A stretch of DNA of 58,818 nucleotides from Clostridia bacterium. GTDB taxonomy: Bacteria > Bacillota > Clostridia > Christensenellales > Borkfalkiaceae. The stretch spans positions 1-58,818 of the forward strand of contig JAFQJB010000024.1 in assembly GCA_017397305.1 (NCBI GenBank), written 5' to 3'. The notes below the pieces were generated by a model. That model saw only the letters and a program-made list of their open reading frames with translations. It did not search any database and had not been told where the DNA came from. The position numbers were made by a program, and so were the translations under genes. Shown piece by piece: positions 16,607 to 26,458 of this stretch (position 1 is the stretch's first letter; every line of letters begins with the position of its first letter).

Positions 16607-17923
16607 GTGGCAAAACCATTAGTTGCAATAGTTGGAAGACCAAACGTTGGTAAATCCACTTTTTTCAATAAAGTGGTAGGCAAAAAATTGTCTATCGTGG
16701 AAAACTTCCCTGGTGTTACTAGGGATAGGCTTTATGCCGACGCAGAATGGTGCGGTCGGTACTTTACCCTTGTCGATACGGGCGGACTAGAATTAAAATC
16801 TACCGACCAAATGTGGAAGCACATTCAAAAACAAGCGGAAATTGCTATCGAAACGGCGGACGTTATCATACTTTTTACCGATGCAAAAACAGGACTTAAC
16901 GCGTCCGACGAAGACGTTGCTCTAAAGCTTAGAAAATCGGGTAAACCAGTTGTTCTTGCGGTAAATAAACTGGATAATTACGACCCCGAAAAACTATACG
17001 AGTTCTATAATTTAGGACTAGGCGAGCCTTTTGGTATTTCAGCTGAACACGGCACGGGTATTGGCGAACTTTTGGACGAAGTTGCAACCTATATCGACGA
17101 GTTTGGCGATAAGGAAGACGACCATTCTATTAAACTTGCCGTTGTTGGTAAGCCAAATGCTGGAAAGTCTAGTTTGTGCAATAAATTACTAGGCTTTGAT
17201 AGAACTATTGTGTCTGACGTAGCAGGCACTACAAGGGACGCAATCGATACGCCTTTTATGTATAAAGACCAAAAGTTTACATTAATTGATACCGCTGGTA
17301 TTAGGAAGAAAAAGAGCGTAGAAGAAGACTTAGAATATTATAGTGTTTTAAGGGCTTTGGGGGCGATTAGACGTGCGGACGTTAGTATCGTTATGATTGA
17401 CGCAAACGAAGGCGTTACCGAACAAGACGTTAAGATTTGCGGATATATCCACGAGCAAGGCAAACCCTCTATCATCGTAATGAATAAGTGGGACTTGGTT
17501 GAAAAGGATACCAATACAATCAATAGGTTTAATTACGACCTAAACGAGCAACTTAAATTTATGGATTATATCGTGCCCATTTACGTTTCGGCAAAAACTG
17601 GTCAACGTACGGACAAAATCTTGGATTTAGCAATGCGCGTTTTGGAAAATGCAAGCAAACGCATTTCAACTGGTCAATTAAACGACTTGATTTTAGACTG
17701 TGTAAGGGCGAACGAGCCTCCGTCGGTTAACGGTAAGAGACTTAAAATCAAATACGTAACCCAACTTGGCACTAATCCACCGTCATTTTTGTTCTTCGTT
17801 AACGAAACTGCACTTTTGCACTTCTCGTATAAGAGATATTTGGAAAACAACCTTAGAAAAGCTTATGATTTTTCTGGCACGCCCATAAAGATTATTGCAA
17901 GAGAGAGGGAAGACGATGAATAA
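16607..17923 (+). CDS. der: Ribosome assembly GTPase Der (EngA)
   Basis: 438 residues starting at GTG behind ATAGGAG. Two tandem GTPase domains are visible: the first with GRPNVGKST, DTGG and NKLD (about 1-165), the second with GKPNAGKSS, DTAGIRKK and NKWD (about 175-345). A KH-like domain ends the protein. This tandem layout is unique to Der, which acts in 50S subunit maturation. Confidence 0.97.
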   Translation: MAKPLVAIVGRPNVGKSTFFNKVVGKKLSIVENFPGVTRDRLYADAEWCGRYFTLVDTGGLELKSTDQMWKHIQKQAEIAIETADVIILFTDAKTGLNASDEDVALKLRKSGKPVVLAVNKLDNYDPEKLYEFYNLGLGEPFGISAEHGTGIGELLDEVATYIDEFGDKEDDHSIKLAVVGKPNAGKSSLCNKLLGFDRTIVSDVAGTTRDAIDTPFMYKDQKFTLIDTAGIRKKKSVEEDLEYYSVLRALGAIRRADVSIVMIDANEGVTEQDVKICGYIHEQGKPSIIVMNKWDLVEKDTNTINRFNYDLNEQLKFMDYIVPIYVSAKTGQRTDKILDLAMRVLENASKRISTGQLNDLILDCVRANEPPSVNGKRLKIKYVTQLGTNPPSFLFFVNETALLHFSYKRYLENNLRKAYDFSGTPIKIIAREREDDE

Positions 17924-18680
17924 TTTTTGGATATTGTTTATTCTATCCATTGCAAGCTATTTTGTTGGCAACGTTAACTGGGCGCTAATAATATCTAAAC
18001 TAAAAAAGACCGACATTAGAAAAATGGGAAGTGGAAACCCAGGGACGCTCAATATGAGTAGAAACTTGGGGCTTAAAATCGGGCTTTTAACCTTCTTTTT
18101 AGACGTAATGAAGGGCGCAGTTCCAACGCTAGTTGCATTTTTTGTTGTAGGTGATAGAACTTTTAGCGGAACGAACTTCTTTGTTCGTGACTTTGCTATC
18201 TACCTCTGTGGTTTTTCGGCGGTATTAGGACACATTTTCCCCGCCGTGCTAAAGTTTAAGGGGGGAAAGGGCATCGCTTCAACGATAGGCGTGTTCCTCG
18301 TTTGCTCTTCGGTATTCGAATGGGGTTGGATAATTCTTGCGGTTATGGCAATCGTTGCGGCTTTCGTGTTTATTTTGATAACCGAATTCGGCGCAATGGG
18401 CTCGTTTATTGCAATCACTCCGCCGGCAATCGGTGCAAGCATAAGATTATTCTTACTTTATAGTTTGTCAACCAATGCTGGAACGATAACCTATTACGTG
18501 CTTTCAAACATGATAATTTTTGCAATTTGTTTGTTTACTTGGTTTGCGCATAGAAACAATATAAAGAGAATGCTTGCGGGTGAAGAACACCCAACTTCTA
18601 TAAAGCAAATGGTTGTAAAAATGAAGGCGAAAAAGGCACAAGCAAAGCTTGAACAGCAAAAAAATGAGCAAGCGAAGTAA
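17916..18680 (+). CDS. plsY: Glycerol-3-phosphate acyltransferase PlsY
   Basis: The start was taken at the ATG at 17916 (8-nt overlap with der, GAGAGGGA upstream), giving 254 residues. It is an integral membrane enzyme that transfers acyl groups from acyl-phosphate to glycerol-3-phosphate. Motifs are GSGNPGTLNMSRNLG, DVMKGAVPTL and GHIFPAVLKFKGGKGIAST, all of the PlsY catalytic loops. It is longer than the usual about 200 residues because of a longer fourth region and a Lys/Gln-rich cytosolic tail. FakA (6.1 kb) and PlsC (43.4 kb) in this window belong to the same phospholipid route. Confidence 0.93.
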   Translation: MNNFWILFILSIASYFVGNVNWALIISKLKKTDIRKMGSGNPGTLNMSRNLGLKIGLLTFFLDVMKGAVPTLVAFFVVGDRTFSGTNFFVRDFAIYLCGFSAVLGHIFPAVLKFKGGKGIASTIGVFLVCSSVFEWGWIILAVMAIVAAFVFILITEFGAMGSFIAITPPAIGASIRLFLLYSLSTNAGTITYYVLSNMIIFAICLFTWFAHRNNIKRMLAGEEHPTSIKQMVVKMKAKKAQAKLEQQKNEQAK

Positions 18681-18695
18681 TATTTTGTAAAAATT

Positions 18696-18724
18696 TCATA
18701 AATAATCAAAACCTTTCATATGTT
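18696..18724 (+). promoter_or_regulatory. Possible sigma-E promoter of spoIVA
   Basis: TCATAAAT (18696-18703), then 13 nt, then CATATGTT (18717-18724). This approximates the sporulation sigma-E pattern (ATA in the -35, CATA at the -10). No vegetative -35/-10 pair is visible here. Confidence 0.4.
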
Positions 18725-18751
18725 ATTGTGTAATGTATGGGAGGTTTTTTT

Positions 18752-20230
18752 ATGGAGAAATACGATATCTATAAAGATATTGCTTCAAGGACAAACGGAG
18801 AAGTTTTTGTCGGCGTTGTTGGGCCTGTAAGAACGGGTAAATCAACGTTTATAACTAAATTTATGGAAAAATTGGTTATTCCTAATATAAGTAATAAGTT
18901 GCAAAAGCAAATTGCGACTGACGAAATGCCACAATCGGCTGACGGAAAGACCATTATGACCACACAGCCTAAGTTTATTCCAGCAAACGGAGTAAAGGTG
19001 AGGTTTAAAAACAATGCAAGCGCAAACGTAAAACTTGTGGATTGCGTAGGATATCTCGTCGACGGTGCAGTAGGGCATCAAGAGGACGACAAACCTAGAC
19101 TTGTTAAAACGCCATGGAGCAATGAGGAAATTCCTTTTGAAAAGGCAGCTGAGATTGGCACTCATAAGGTTATTACGGAATATTCGACTATTGGAATTGT
19201 GGTGACTACCGACGGAAGTTTTGGTGAAATTCCAAGAGAAAATTATCTTCAAGCCGAAGAGCGAGTTGTTAGTGAACTAAAATCTTTGAAAAAACCTTTT
19301 GTAATCGTGCTAAACAGCAGTCAACCAAACTCGCAAAACGCACTGAGAATTTGTGCCGAACTGCAAGAAAAATATCAGGTTTCGGTTGTGCCGATAAACG
19401 CTACTGAAATGGATGCCGACGATATTAGTTCTATTATGGAAAAAGTGCTTTTAGAGTTTCCTATGGGTAGTTTTAACCTTAATCTTCCCAAATGGATGCA
19501 AGCATTATCTTGCGACGACCCCGTGATTTTAGAACTTATCGATAAGGTTAGGGATGCCTCTCAAGATTTAGTTAAAATGCGTGACTACGTAAAACTTAAC
19601 GACGTTTTTATTGATAGTCAAAATTTTAACGGCTTAACCCCGTCAAACTTACTTTTGGGTGAAGGTGTTGCCGAATATTCGCTCGACGTTAAAGAGGATT
19701 TGTTCTTTAAGGTTTTATCCAAAGAATGTGGCGACCAAATTGCCGACGAGCACGAACTTATGACCTATATCAAATCTTTTGCAAAGGATAAAAAGAATTA
19801 TATCAAACTTAAAGATGCCCTAAAAGAAGCCGAAGAGAGCGGTTACGGGGTGGTTTTGCCTACTATTGAAGAGATGAATTTAGCAGAACCAGTTCTTGTA
19901 AAACAGGGTGGAAGATATGGCGTAAAACTGAAGGCTTCAGCACCCAGTTTACATATTATGAAAGTGGACGTTTCAACCGAAGTTGCGCCTATTGTTGGGA
20001 CTGAAAAGCAAGGCGAAGATTTGATAAATTATATTATGAATAGGTTTGAAGATAACCCAGCTGGAATTTGGGAAACAAATATGTTTGGTAAATCGCTTCA
20101 CGATTTAATGAACGAAGGTTTGACTAGCAAACTCAACGCAATGCCTAAGGAAGCACAAGGTAAAATGAGAAAAACCCTTTCTAGAATTGTCAACGAAAAT
20201 AAGGGTGGATTGATTTGCATTTTGCTGTAA
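18752..20230 (+). CDS. spoIVA: Stage IV sporulation protein A (spore coat ATPase)
   Basis: The start is the ATG at 18752 behind GGGAGG; 492 residues, the same length as the well-known family members. The Walker A motif GPVRTGKST (residues 24-32) and the early NISN/DEMPQSADGKTIMTTQPKF segment are typical of SpoIVA, as is the C-terminal GGLICILL that anchors it to SpoVM at the forespore surface. It polymerises using ATP to form the coat basement layer. The der-plsY-spoIVA neighbourhood resembles the der region of Bacillus. Confidence 0.96.
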   Translation: MEKYDIYKDIASRTNGEVFVGVVGPVRTGKSTFITKFMEKLVIPNISNKLQKQIATDEMPQSADGKTIMTTQPKFIPANGVKVRFKNNASANVKLVDCVGYLVDGAVGHQEDDKPRLVKTPWSNEEIPFEKAAEIGTHKVITEYSTIGIVVTTDGSFGEIPRENYLQAEERVVSELKSLKKPFVIVLNSSQPNSQNALRICAELQEKYQVSVVPINATEMDADDISSIMEKVLLEFPMGSFNLNLPKWMQALSCDDPVILELIDKVRDASQDLVKMRDYVKLNDVFIDSQNFNGLTPSNLLLGEGVAEYSLDVKEDLFFKVLSKECGDQIADEHELMTYIKSFAKDKKNYIKLKDALKEAEESGYGVVLPTIEEMNLAEPVLVKQGGRYGVKLKASAPSLHIMKVDVSTEVAPIVGTEKQGEDLINYIMNRFEDNPAGIWETNMFGKSLHDLMNEGLTSKLNAMPKEAQGKMRKTLSRIVNENKGGLICILL

Positions 20231-20251
20231 ATTTATAAATATTAAAACATT

Positions 20252-20280
20252 AAAACAGCCTGAAAAAATCAGGCTGTTTT
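20252..20280. terminator. Bidirectional terminator, spoIVA / ABC permease
   Basis: Stem AAAACAGCCTGA / TCAGGCTGTTTT around five A, between convergent genes. Confidence 0.85.
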
Positions 20281-20281
20281 G

Positions 20282-21094
20282 CTATTTCATTTTGAATTTA
20301 ATTATAAACCTTTCAAGTAGTGCTACCATTGCGTACATAAAGGTCGCAAGCACGCACAAAACCACGGTTGACGCCATAACTAAGTCAAGCTTAAAAACTT
20401 GCCCGCCGTAGACGATAAGATAACCGAGTCCCGCGCGAGAAACAAGGTATTCGCCCATAATCGAGCCAACCCAAGCCATTCCCACGCTGATTTTAAGCAT
20501 GCTGATGAGTGTAGGTAAACTGCCGGGGATAACAAGTTTAATTAGTATTTGAATCTTGTTTGCGCCCATGGATTTTAGCAGTAAAATCTTGTTCTTGTCG
20601 GTTGATAAAAAGCCGTTTAGCATTGTCATTATCGCAACGATAATGCCTATTAAAACCGCCATAAAAATGATTGCTTTACTACCGCTACCAAACCAAACGA
20701 TAATGATAGGGCCTAGCGCAATTTTGGGTAAACTATTAAGGACTACTATATAAGGCTCTAAAATTCTTCTAATTCGCTCCGACCACCAAAGAAGTAAGGC
20801 GATAAAGTATCCCAAAATCACCGCTATCAAAAACCCGACGACCGTTTCGTACATTGTAACGCCGATGTGCTTAAGGAGGTTATTTTCAACAAATAATTCC
20901 TTTATAGTTTTTGCAATTCTTGAAGGACTGCTCGATATAAAAGAATCGATAATATTAAAAGTTGCTAAAACTTCCCAAACACCTACGATAATTATCAATA
21001 GGGCAAAGCGCATAGTCCACACCAAAACGTTGTCGCGCTTTATTTTTCTTAAATATAAAATTCTATCTCTTGAAAGTTGGTTTTTGTTCTTCAT
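20282..21094 (-). CDS. ABC transporter permease, SsuC/TauC/ThiX type
   Basis: The start was set at the ATG at 21094, 8 nt after GGAAGGAG and overlapping the ATPase stop by 1 nt; 270 residues. Six hydrophobic segments span about 30-265. The cytosolic coupling loop LLLKSMGANKIQILIKLVIPGSLPTLI is the EAA motif, and PKIALGPIIIVWFGSG is typical of nitrate/sulfonate/taurine/pyrimidine-precursor importers. The substrate is not determined. Confidence 0.9.
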   Translation of the reverse strand: MKNKNQLSRDRILYLRKIKRDNVLVWTMRFALLIIIVGVWEVLATFNIIDSFISSSPSRIAKTIKELFVENNLLKHIGVTMYETVVGFLIAVILGYFIALLLWWSERIRRILEPYIVVLNSLPKIALGPIIIVWFGSGSKAIIFMAVLIGIIVAIMTMLNGFLSTDKNKILLLKSMGANKIQILIKLVIPGSLPTLISMLKISVGMAWVGSIMGEYLVSRAGLGYLIVYGGQVFKLDLVMASTVVLCVLATFMYAMVALLERFIIKFKMK

Positions 21095-21846
21095 TAGTGT
21101 AACTCCTTCCAAACTTTTTCAAACCAAGTGCCGAATTCTTTTGACTCGCGTCTTGATAGGGGACTGTCACCAACGAGCTTTGGATACAAAATCGATTTTA
21201 CTTGTGCTGGCCTATTGGTTAGTACGATGATTTTGTCTGACATAGAGATGGCTTCCGATATATCGTGGGTGACCAAAACGGCAGTTTTTCTCTCGGCTTT
21301 TATGATGCGATAAACGTCGTCGCAAACTGATAGCCTAGTTTGATAGTCAAGGGCGGAAAAAGGCTCGTCAAGTAGCAATAATTTGGGCTTAGAAGATAGT
21401 GTTCTAATAAGTGCGGCACGCTGTCGCATTCCGCCGGATAGTTGGTCGGGATATCTTTTTTTGAACTCTTTTAACCCGTATTTTTCAAGTAAAGAAATTG
21501 CGTATTCTCTATTTTCTTGCGTGTTAATTTTTTTAATTTCCAACGGCAAAAATACGTTCTTTTCGATTGTTCTCCAAGGGAAAAGATGGTCCTTTTGGAG
21601 CATATAACCGAGGTTATCGTTTGACTTTGAAAGTCTTTCACCGTCAAATAAAATTGAGCCCGAACTTGGTGTAATTAACCCCGCAAGTAAGGATAAAACT
21701 GTTGTTTTTCCGCACCCAGAAGGTCCTATTAGCGAAACGAAATCACCATCGTTACAGTTAAAACTTAAATTTTCTATTGCCGTTATCTCATCGTTTGGTG
21801 TTTGATATTTTAAGGTAACGTTTCTTAATTCCAAAAGTTTATTCAT
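21094..21846 (-). CDS. ABC transporter ATP-binding protein, SsuB/TauB type
   Basis: 250 residues with Walker A GPSGCGKTT, Q-loop MLQKDHLFPW, signature LSGGMRQRAALIRTL, Walker B LLLLDEPFSALD and switch His in LVTHDISEA. It sits between the binding protein and permease genes of the same importer; the ribosome site (GGCGGA) is modest. Confidence 0.92.
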   Translation of the reverse strand: MNKLLELRNVTLKYQTPNDEITAIENLSFNCNDGDFVSLIGPSGCGKTTVLSLLAGLITPSSGSILFDGERLSKSNDNLGYMLQKDHLFPWRTIEKNVFLPLEIKKINTQENREYAISLLEKYGLKEFKKRYPDQLSGGMRQRAALIRTLSSKPKLLLLDEPFSALDYQTRLSVCDDVYRIIKAERKTAVLVTHDISEAISMSDKIIVLTNRPAQVKSILYPKLVGDSPLSRRESKEFGTWFEKVWKELH

Positions 21847-21876
21847 AATTTTATCCGCCGTGAGATTAATTTTGGT

Positions 21877-22869
21877 TTATTTAAATACTTTTTCCGCTAG
21901 AGAATTGTTGACGATTTTGCTAAATGGAACCGCGCTTTCAAGTTCGCCCGCATTTGCCATAATATTTTGAAGTCTTGTAAAACTATCCTCGGTTGCGATA
22001 AGGTCGGTTTTCCACGCGTCTATAGACTTATAACTTTCAATAGAACGAGCGATAGACGTAATCGACGTCGAGGGGAATTGTTTAACGATTGCTTCGGCAA
22101 CTATGGTAGTTGAGTTTTCGTCCATAAATGCGTAGGCTTTTTTAATTGCACGTAAGAAACCCTCAATGGTGTCTTGATTATTATTGATGTAACTTTCAAG
22201 TGCAATAAACGAGGTGTAGGGCACTTCACCCGCTTGTTCGCCCACACTTGCAACGATATGCCATTGTCCTGATGCTTGATATTCGGAAGCGGTTGGCTCA
22301 AAAACCGTACAAAAATCACCAGTTCCGCCCAAGAATGCACTTGTCATAAGGTTAAATTGAACGTCGTAGTTTAAGGTTAAATCTATTCCGTCTTGCATAC
22401 CGAGTTGGTTTATGATGTATTCGAAGGTCATTGCTGGAACACCGCCTTTTCTACCGGCGAGAATTTCCTTACCCTTTAAGTCGGTCCACTTAAAGTCGGG
22501 CATAGGCGTTTTGCTGACTAAGAAAGAGCCGTCTTTTTGAGTTAATTGCCCAAAAACTTTGGGGCTATCTTTTTTGCCTTGATTTTGAACGTATATTACC
22601 GTTTCAGGTCCCATAAGTCCAATATCGGCAGTCTTAGATAGAACAGCTGTCATCGATGCGTCGGCACCGCCACCATTGGTGAGTTCAATTTCTAAGCCTT
22701 CTTCGGCGAAATATCCCTTTTCAATAGCGACGTATAATGGTGCGTAAAACACCGAGTGGGTAACTTCGTTTAGCCTAATTTTTTTAAGTCCGCCATCGTC
22801 TTTACCGCACGCGGAAAAGGGGAGAATAGCGAACAGGCAGGAAAACAAGATGATAAAAAATTTTTTCAT
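21877..22869 (-). CDS. ABC substrate-binding lipoprotein, NMT1/SsuA family
   Basis: 330 residues. A signal peptide ends in the lipobox PFSAC (Cys21), so the protein is lipid-anchored outside the membrane. The body has the NMT1/THI5-like pattern: SVFYAPLYVAIEKGYFAEEGLEIEL, DIGLMGPET and DLKGKEI. Relatives bind sulfonates, nitrate, taurine or thiamine pyrimidines. No thiamine riboswitch is seen in the leader, so a thiamine role is not supported. It is the first gene of the minus-strand operon. Confidence 0.88.
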   Translation of the reverse strand: MKKFFIILFSCLFAILPFSACGKDDGGLKKIRLNEVTHSVFYAPLYVAIEKGYFAEEGLEIELTNGGGADASMTAVLSKTADIGLMGPETVIYVQNQGKKDSPKVFGQLTQKDGSFLVSKTPMPDFKWTDLKGKEILAGRKGGVPAMTFEYIINQLGMQDGIDLTLNYDVQFNLMTSAFLGGTGDFCTVFEPTASEYQASGQWHIVASVGEQAGEVPYTSFIALESYINNNQDTIEGFLRAIKKAYAFMDENSTTIVAEAIVKQFPSTSITSIARSIESYKSIDAWKTDLIATEDSFTRLQNIMANAGELESAVPFSKIVNNSLAEKVFK

Positions 22870-22900
22870 ACAAAATCTCCATTTTTGTTTTTAATAATTC

Positions 22901-22930
22901 ATTTTATGAAAAACAAATTATATTTGACAA
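22901..22930 (-). promoter_or_regulatory. Possible promoter of the ABC operon
   Basis: Minus-strand TTGTCA (22930-22925), an 18-nt spacer and TAAAAT (22906-22901). It diverges from the valS promoter. Confidence 0.5.
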
Positions 22931-22952
22931 TGCAAGCGGATAATATTTGACA
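22920..22952. repeat. Direct repeat between divergent ABC and valS promoters
   Basis: ATATTTGACA occurs at 22920-22929 and 22943-22952, a period of 23 bp (about two helical turns). The first copy overlaps the -35 of the ABC operon and the second includes the -35 of valS. Confidence 0.5.
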
Positions 22953-22975
22953 TTTAAATTTTAATAAAGTATAAT
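22947..22975 (+). promoter_or_regulatory. Promoter of valS
   Basis: TTGACA (22947-22952), a 17-nt spacer and TATAAT (22970-22975). The leader to the start codon is only about 27 nt, too short for a T-box. Confidence 0.88.
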
Positions 22976-23008
22976 AAATCCGTATTGACAAAAGGAGACG
23001 TGCCTAAT

Positions 23009-25636
23009 ATGGATATGGCAAAAACTTACAACCCTTCGGAATTTGAAAAAGAAATTTACGAAGAATGGGAGAAAAAGGGGTATTTTAAGGCAAAAGTTGA
23101 CGCAAACAAGTTGCCTTTCACAATCGTTATTCCGCCACCCAACATCACAGGACAACTTCACATGGGACATGCGTTAGATGAAACCTTGCAAGACACTCTT
23201 ATAAGATTTAAGAGAATGCAAGGCTATTCTGCGTTGTGGCTTCCCGGAACAGACCACGCGTCAATTGCAACCGAGGTTAAAATCGTTGAGCAAATGGCGA
23301 AAGAAGGTATCACCAAAAACGATATCGGTAGAGAAGGATTTTTGGAACGTGCTTGGGCTTGGAAGGAAAAATACGGCGGAAGAATAATTGAACAGCTTAA
23401 AACTTTGGGTTCTTCTTGCGACTGGTCAAGACTTGCGTTCACCATGGACGAAAGATGTTCTAAAGCAGTTAAAGAAGTATTTGTAAACCTTTACAACAAA
23501 GGTTTAATCTATCGTGGCGATAGAATTATCAACTGGTGTCCCGAATGTAAAACCGCACTTTCGGATGCGGAAGTTGAATACGTTGAAGAAGATAGCAGTC
23601 TTTGGTACATTAAGTATCCCGTAAAGGATAGCGACCAGTTTATTACCGTTGCAACTTCAAGACCTGAAACAATGCTAGGCGACACTGCGGTTGCAGTTAA
23701 CCCCAAGGATAAAAGATATGCGGGAATGGAGGGTAAAACCCTTATTCTTCCTATCGTTAACAAGGAAATTCCCATCGTTTACGACGAATACGTTGAACTT
23801 GAATTTGGTACTGGTGCAGTAAAGATTACGCCCGCACACGACCCCAACGACTTTGAAGTGGGGCTTCGCCATAAGTTGCCCGTCGTTAAAGTTATTGCTG
23901 ACGACGGCACAATGAACGAATTTGCTGGTAAATACCAAGGTATGCCCGCATTAGAGTGCAGAAATAAAATTGTTGAAGAACTTAAATCACTCGGTGTTCT
24001 TGAAAAGATTGAACCGCTTCACCACAGTGTTGGTCATTGCTATAGATGTAACCACACGGTTGAACCGATTGTAAGTAAGCAATGGTTTGTAAAAATGGAA
24101 CCGCTTGCAAAACCGGCTATCGACGTGGTAAGAAAAAAGAGCATTAAGTTTATCCCCGATAGATTCTCAAAAATCTATTTTAACTGGATGGAAAACGTAA
24201 GAGACTGGTGTATTTCTCGTCAACTTTGGTGGGGTCACAGAATTCCCGCTTACTACTGCGAAGATTGCGGTGAAATGATGATTAGCAAGGAAGACGTAAA
24301 GGTATGTACTAAGTGTGGTAGCACCAAAATTAGACAAGACGAAGACGTTTTGGATACTTGGTTCTCTTCTGCGCTTTGGCCTTTCTCAACGCTCGGCTAT
24401 CCCGAAAAGACAGAAGACCTTGAATATTTCTATCCGACCGATGTTCTCGTTACCGGTTACGACATAATTTTCTTCTGGGTTGCAAGAATGATTTTCTCTG
24501 GTCTAGAACATATGAAGAGAATTCCGTTTAAGGACGTTCTTATCCACGGTTTAGTTCGTGACTCGCAAGGTAGAAAGATGAGTAAGTCTTTGGGTAACGG
24601 TATCGACCCGACTGAAATTATTGCAAAATATGGTGCTGACACTTTAAGATTCTCGCTAATTAACGGCGTTGCCGCTGGTAGTGATATGAGATTTTCGGAC
24701 GAAAAGGTAGAGGGCGCAAGAAACTTTATGAATAAGGTTTGGAACGCATCTAGATTCGTACTTATGAATGCCGAAGATAAACAAATTTCGCCCATAAGCG
24801 AATGCAAACTTTCTTCTGCAGATAAGTGGATAATCTCTAAACTTAACAAAATCGTCAAAGAAGTTACCGTCAATATGGAAAAATACGAAATGGGTGTTGC
24901 GCTTGCAAACCTTTACGATTTCGTTTGGACCGACTTCTGCGACTGGTATATAGAACTTACAAAGCCCGTGCTTTACGGCGAAGACGAAAAGAAACGCAAC
25001 GACACAATTAGTGTTCTAACGTACGTTCTTGGCGAAATTTTGAAGCTTTTGCATCCCTTTATTCCTTTCGTAACCGAAAAGATTTATAAGGATATCCCCA
25101 ACACAAGCGGTCCGCTTATGCTTGCCGATTTCCCAAGATATAATACAAAACTCAACTATGCATCAAGCGTAAAGGATATCGAACCGATAAAAGAAATTAT
25201 CAAGTGTATCCGTAACGTCAAAGCGCAAGTTGGTGCTGCACCTTCAAAGAGAGTTACTCTTTACGTAAAAACGCAAAATAAAAAGCCGATAAAAACCGGC
25301 TCCATTTACATCCAAAAGCTCGCTGGCGTTTCGGATATTCAAATTATTGAAGATAAGAGTGTGCTTACTGAAAAGGTTGTTGCACAAGTTATCGATGGGT
25401 TTGAACTTTTTGTTCCGCTAGGTGAACTAGTTGATTTGGAAAAAGAAGTAAAGAGGTTAGAGGGTGAACTAGCTAACGTAGAAAGCGAAATTAAGAGGGC
25501 AAGTGGTAAGCTTGCAAACAGCGGTTTCTTAGCAAAAGCACCTAAAGCGCTCGTTGATAGCGAAAGGGCAAAACTCGACAAATATATCGACATGCGCAAT
25601 AAACTCGCTATGCAAATTAAAGACTTAAAGGGTTAA
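23009..25636 (+). CDS. valS: Valyl-tRNA synthetase
   Basis: The ATG at 23009 lies 10 nt after AAAGGAGA; 875 residues. Class I marks are the HIGH variant HMGH (residue 51 on) in [15 protein letters not shown] and KMSKS (from about 523) in [11 protein letters not shown]. An editing (CP1) domain with the [10 protein letters not shown] loop follows the first part, and a zinc-ribbon-like CEDCGEMM...CTKCGS pair is in the connective region. The C-terminus has the ValS coiled-coil arm ([17 protein letters not shown]). Its 3' end overlaps the convergent HAD gene by 12 nt. Confidence 0.97.
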   Translation: MDMAKTYNPSEFEKEIYEEWEKKGYFKAKVDANKLPFTIVIPPPNITGQLHMGHALDETLQDTLIRFKRMQGYSALWLPGTDHASIATEVKIVEQMAKEGITKNDIGREGFLERAWAWKEKYGGRIIEQLKTLGSSCDWSRLAFTMDERCSKAVKEVFVNLYNKGLIYRGDRIINWCPECKTALSDAEVEYVEEDSSLWYIKYPVKDSDQFITVATSRPETMLGDTAVAVNPKDKRYAGMEGKTLILPIVNKEIPIVYDEYVELEFGTGAVKITPAHDPNDFEVGLRHKLPVVKVIADDGTMNEFAGKYQGMPALECRNKIVEELKSLGVLEKIEPLHHSVGHCYRCNHTVEPIVSKQWFVKMEPLAKPAIDVVRKKSIKFIPDRFSKIYFNWMENVRDWCISRQLWWGHRIPAYYCEDCGEMMISKEDVKVCTKCGSTKIRQDEDVLDTWFSSALWPFSTLGYPEKTEDLEYFYPTDVLVTGYDIIFFWVARMIFSGLEHMKRIPFKDVLIHGLVRDSQGRKMSKSLGNGIDPTEIIAKYGADTLRFSLINGVAAGSDMRFSDEKVEGARNFMNKVWNASRFVLMNAEDKQISPISECKLSSADKWIISKLNKIVKEVTVNMEKYEMGVALANLYDFVWTDFCDWYIELTKPVLYGEDEKKRNDTISVLTYVLGEILKLLHPFIPFVTEKIYKDIPNTSGPLMLADFPRYNTKLNYASSVKDIEPIKEIIKCIRNVKAQVGAAPSKRVTLYVKTQNKKPIKTGSIYIQKLAGVSDIQIIEDKSVLTEKVVAQVIDGFELFVPLGELVDLEKEVKRLEGELANVESEIKRASGKLANSGFLAKAPKALVDSERAKLDKYIDMRNKLAMQIKDLKG

Positions 25637-26212
25637 GATATAATTTTTTAAGTCTTCAGTATCATCTAAAAATTGATAAGTTTTAATGCCGAACCTTTGA
25701 GCAGATTCAAGGTTCGGTTTTAAATCGTCAATAAACAGACATTCTTCGCCGACAAGGTCGAATTTGTTAAGAATATACTTAAAAATTTCGGGGTTGGGCT
25801 TGATAAGTTTAATCTCGGCTGAATACACTATGCCGTCAAATTCTTTTAAGAGCGGGAATTTATAGTCTCGCTCAATAAAGTGATAGGTCATGTTCGAAAG
25901 GATATAGAGATTATATCCTTTTTCTTTTAAAAATCTTACAAGGTCAACGATACCTTTTTTATAAGACATCGCGTACTCCCAGTAATTAAGAACCGTTTTT
26001 GCGGGTGCGTGCAATCTTTCGGGAAGGGAAGATAGCACGTTTTTATTATATTCTTCGATAGAAATTGCATCTTCGTCAAGCAATTCCCAATCCTTAAAAA
26101 GTTTTTCTTTTAATAGCTCGGTTTCCCTTCCACTATAATATTTTGAAAGTAAAAAATCCCTATTAAAATACAGTATAACTCCGCCTATATCGAATATAAT
26201 ATTTTTAACCAT
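25625..26212 (-). CDS. HAD-superfamily phosphatase, subfamily IA (YihX-like)
   Basis: 195 residues. Motif I is FDIGGVIL, with nucleophile Asp8; the usual second Asp is Gly, as in YihX-type members. Motif II is ILSNM, the Lys motif is LIKPNPEIF and motif IV is FIDD. A small helical cap is inserted after motif I. Relatives dephosphorylate hexose-1-phosphates or other small phosphate esters; the substrate here is open. It is next to the sugar-phosphate genes pgi-glg but on the other strand. Confidence 0.85.
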   Translation of the reverse strand: MVKNIIFDIGGVILYFNRDFLLSKYYSGRETELLKEKLFKDWELLDEDAISIEEYNKNVLSSLPERLHAPAKTVLNYWEYAMSYKKGIVDLVRFLKEKGYNLYILSNMTYHFIERDYKFPLLKEFDGIVYSAEIKLIKPNPEIFKYILNKFDLVGEECLFIDDLKPNLESAQRFGIKTYQFLDDTEDLKNYILTL

Positions 26213-26240
26213 AATTTTTTCACCTTTGTTTGGTGGATTT

Positions 26241-26270
26241 ATAATACATTATTGTTTAACAAAAAGTCAA
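26241..26270 (-). promoter_or_regulatory. Promoter of the HAD phosphatase gene
   Basis: Minus-strand TTGACT (26270-26265), an 18-nt spacer and TATTAT (26246-26241). Confidence 0.65.
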
Positions 26271-26396
26271 TCAAATATTGCAAGTGAAAAATTTTAGTAA
26301 ATAACAATGATTGTTTAAAATATGGTTTTTCGTGACAAATTTTATTAAAAAATTGCAAAAAAATGCAAAAATAGTGGAAAATTTTGCCATACGTTA

Positions 26397-26425
26397 TTGA
26401 CATTTACACTATTTAGTATTAATAT
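26397..26425 (+). promoter_or_regulatory. Promoter of the pgi-glg operon
   Basis: TTGACA (26397-26402), a 17-nt spacer and TAATAT (26420-26425), with A-tracts upstream (26340-26385). TTTACACTA (26403-26411) and TAAATAATGTAATAA (26425-26439) recall elements at the glmU-like promoter. Confidence 0.7.
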
Positions 26426-26458
26426 AAATAATGTAATAATATATAAAGAGAGGCAAAC

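Noticed and set aside
22870..22946. TPP riboswitch ahead of the NMT1-type ABC operon
   Set aside because: The CTGAGA and ACCTGATC signature blocks are absent, and the leader is too short.
22976..23008. T-box leader for valS
   Set aside because: The distance from the promoter to the start codon is only about 30 nt; no specifier loop or TGG antiterminator bulge can fit.
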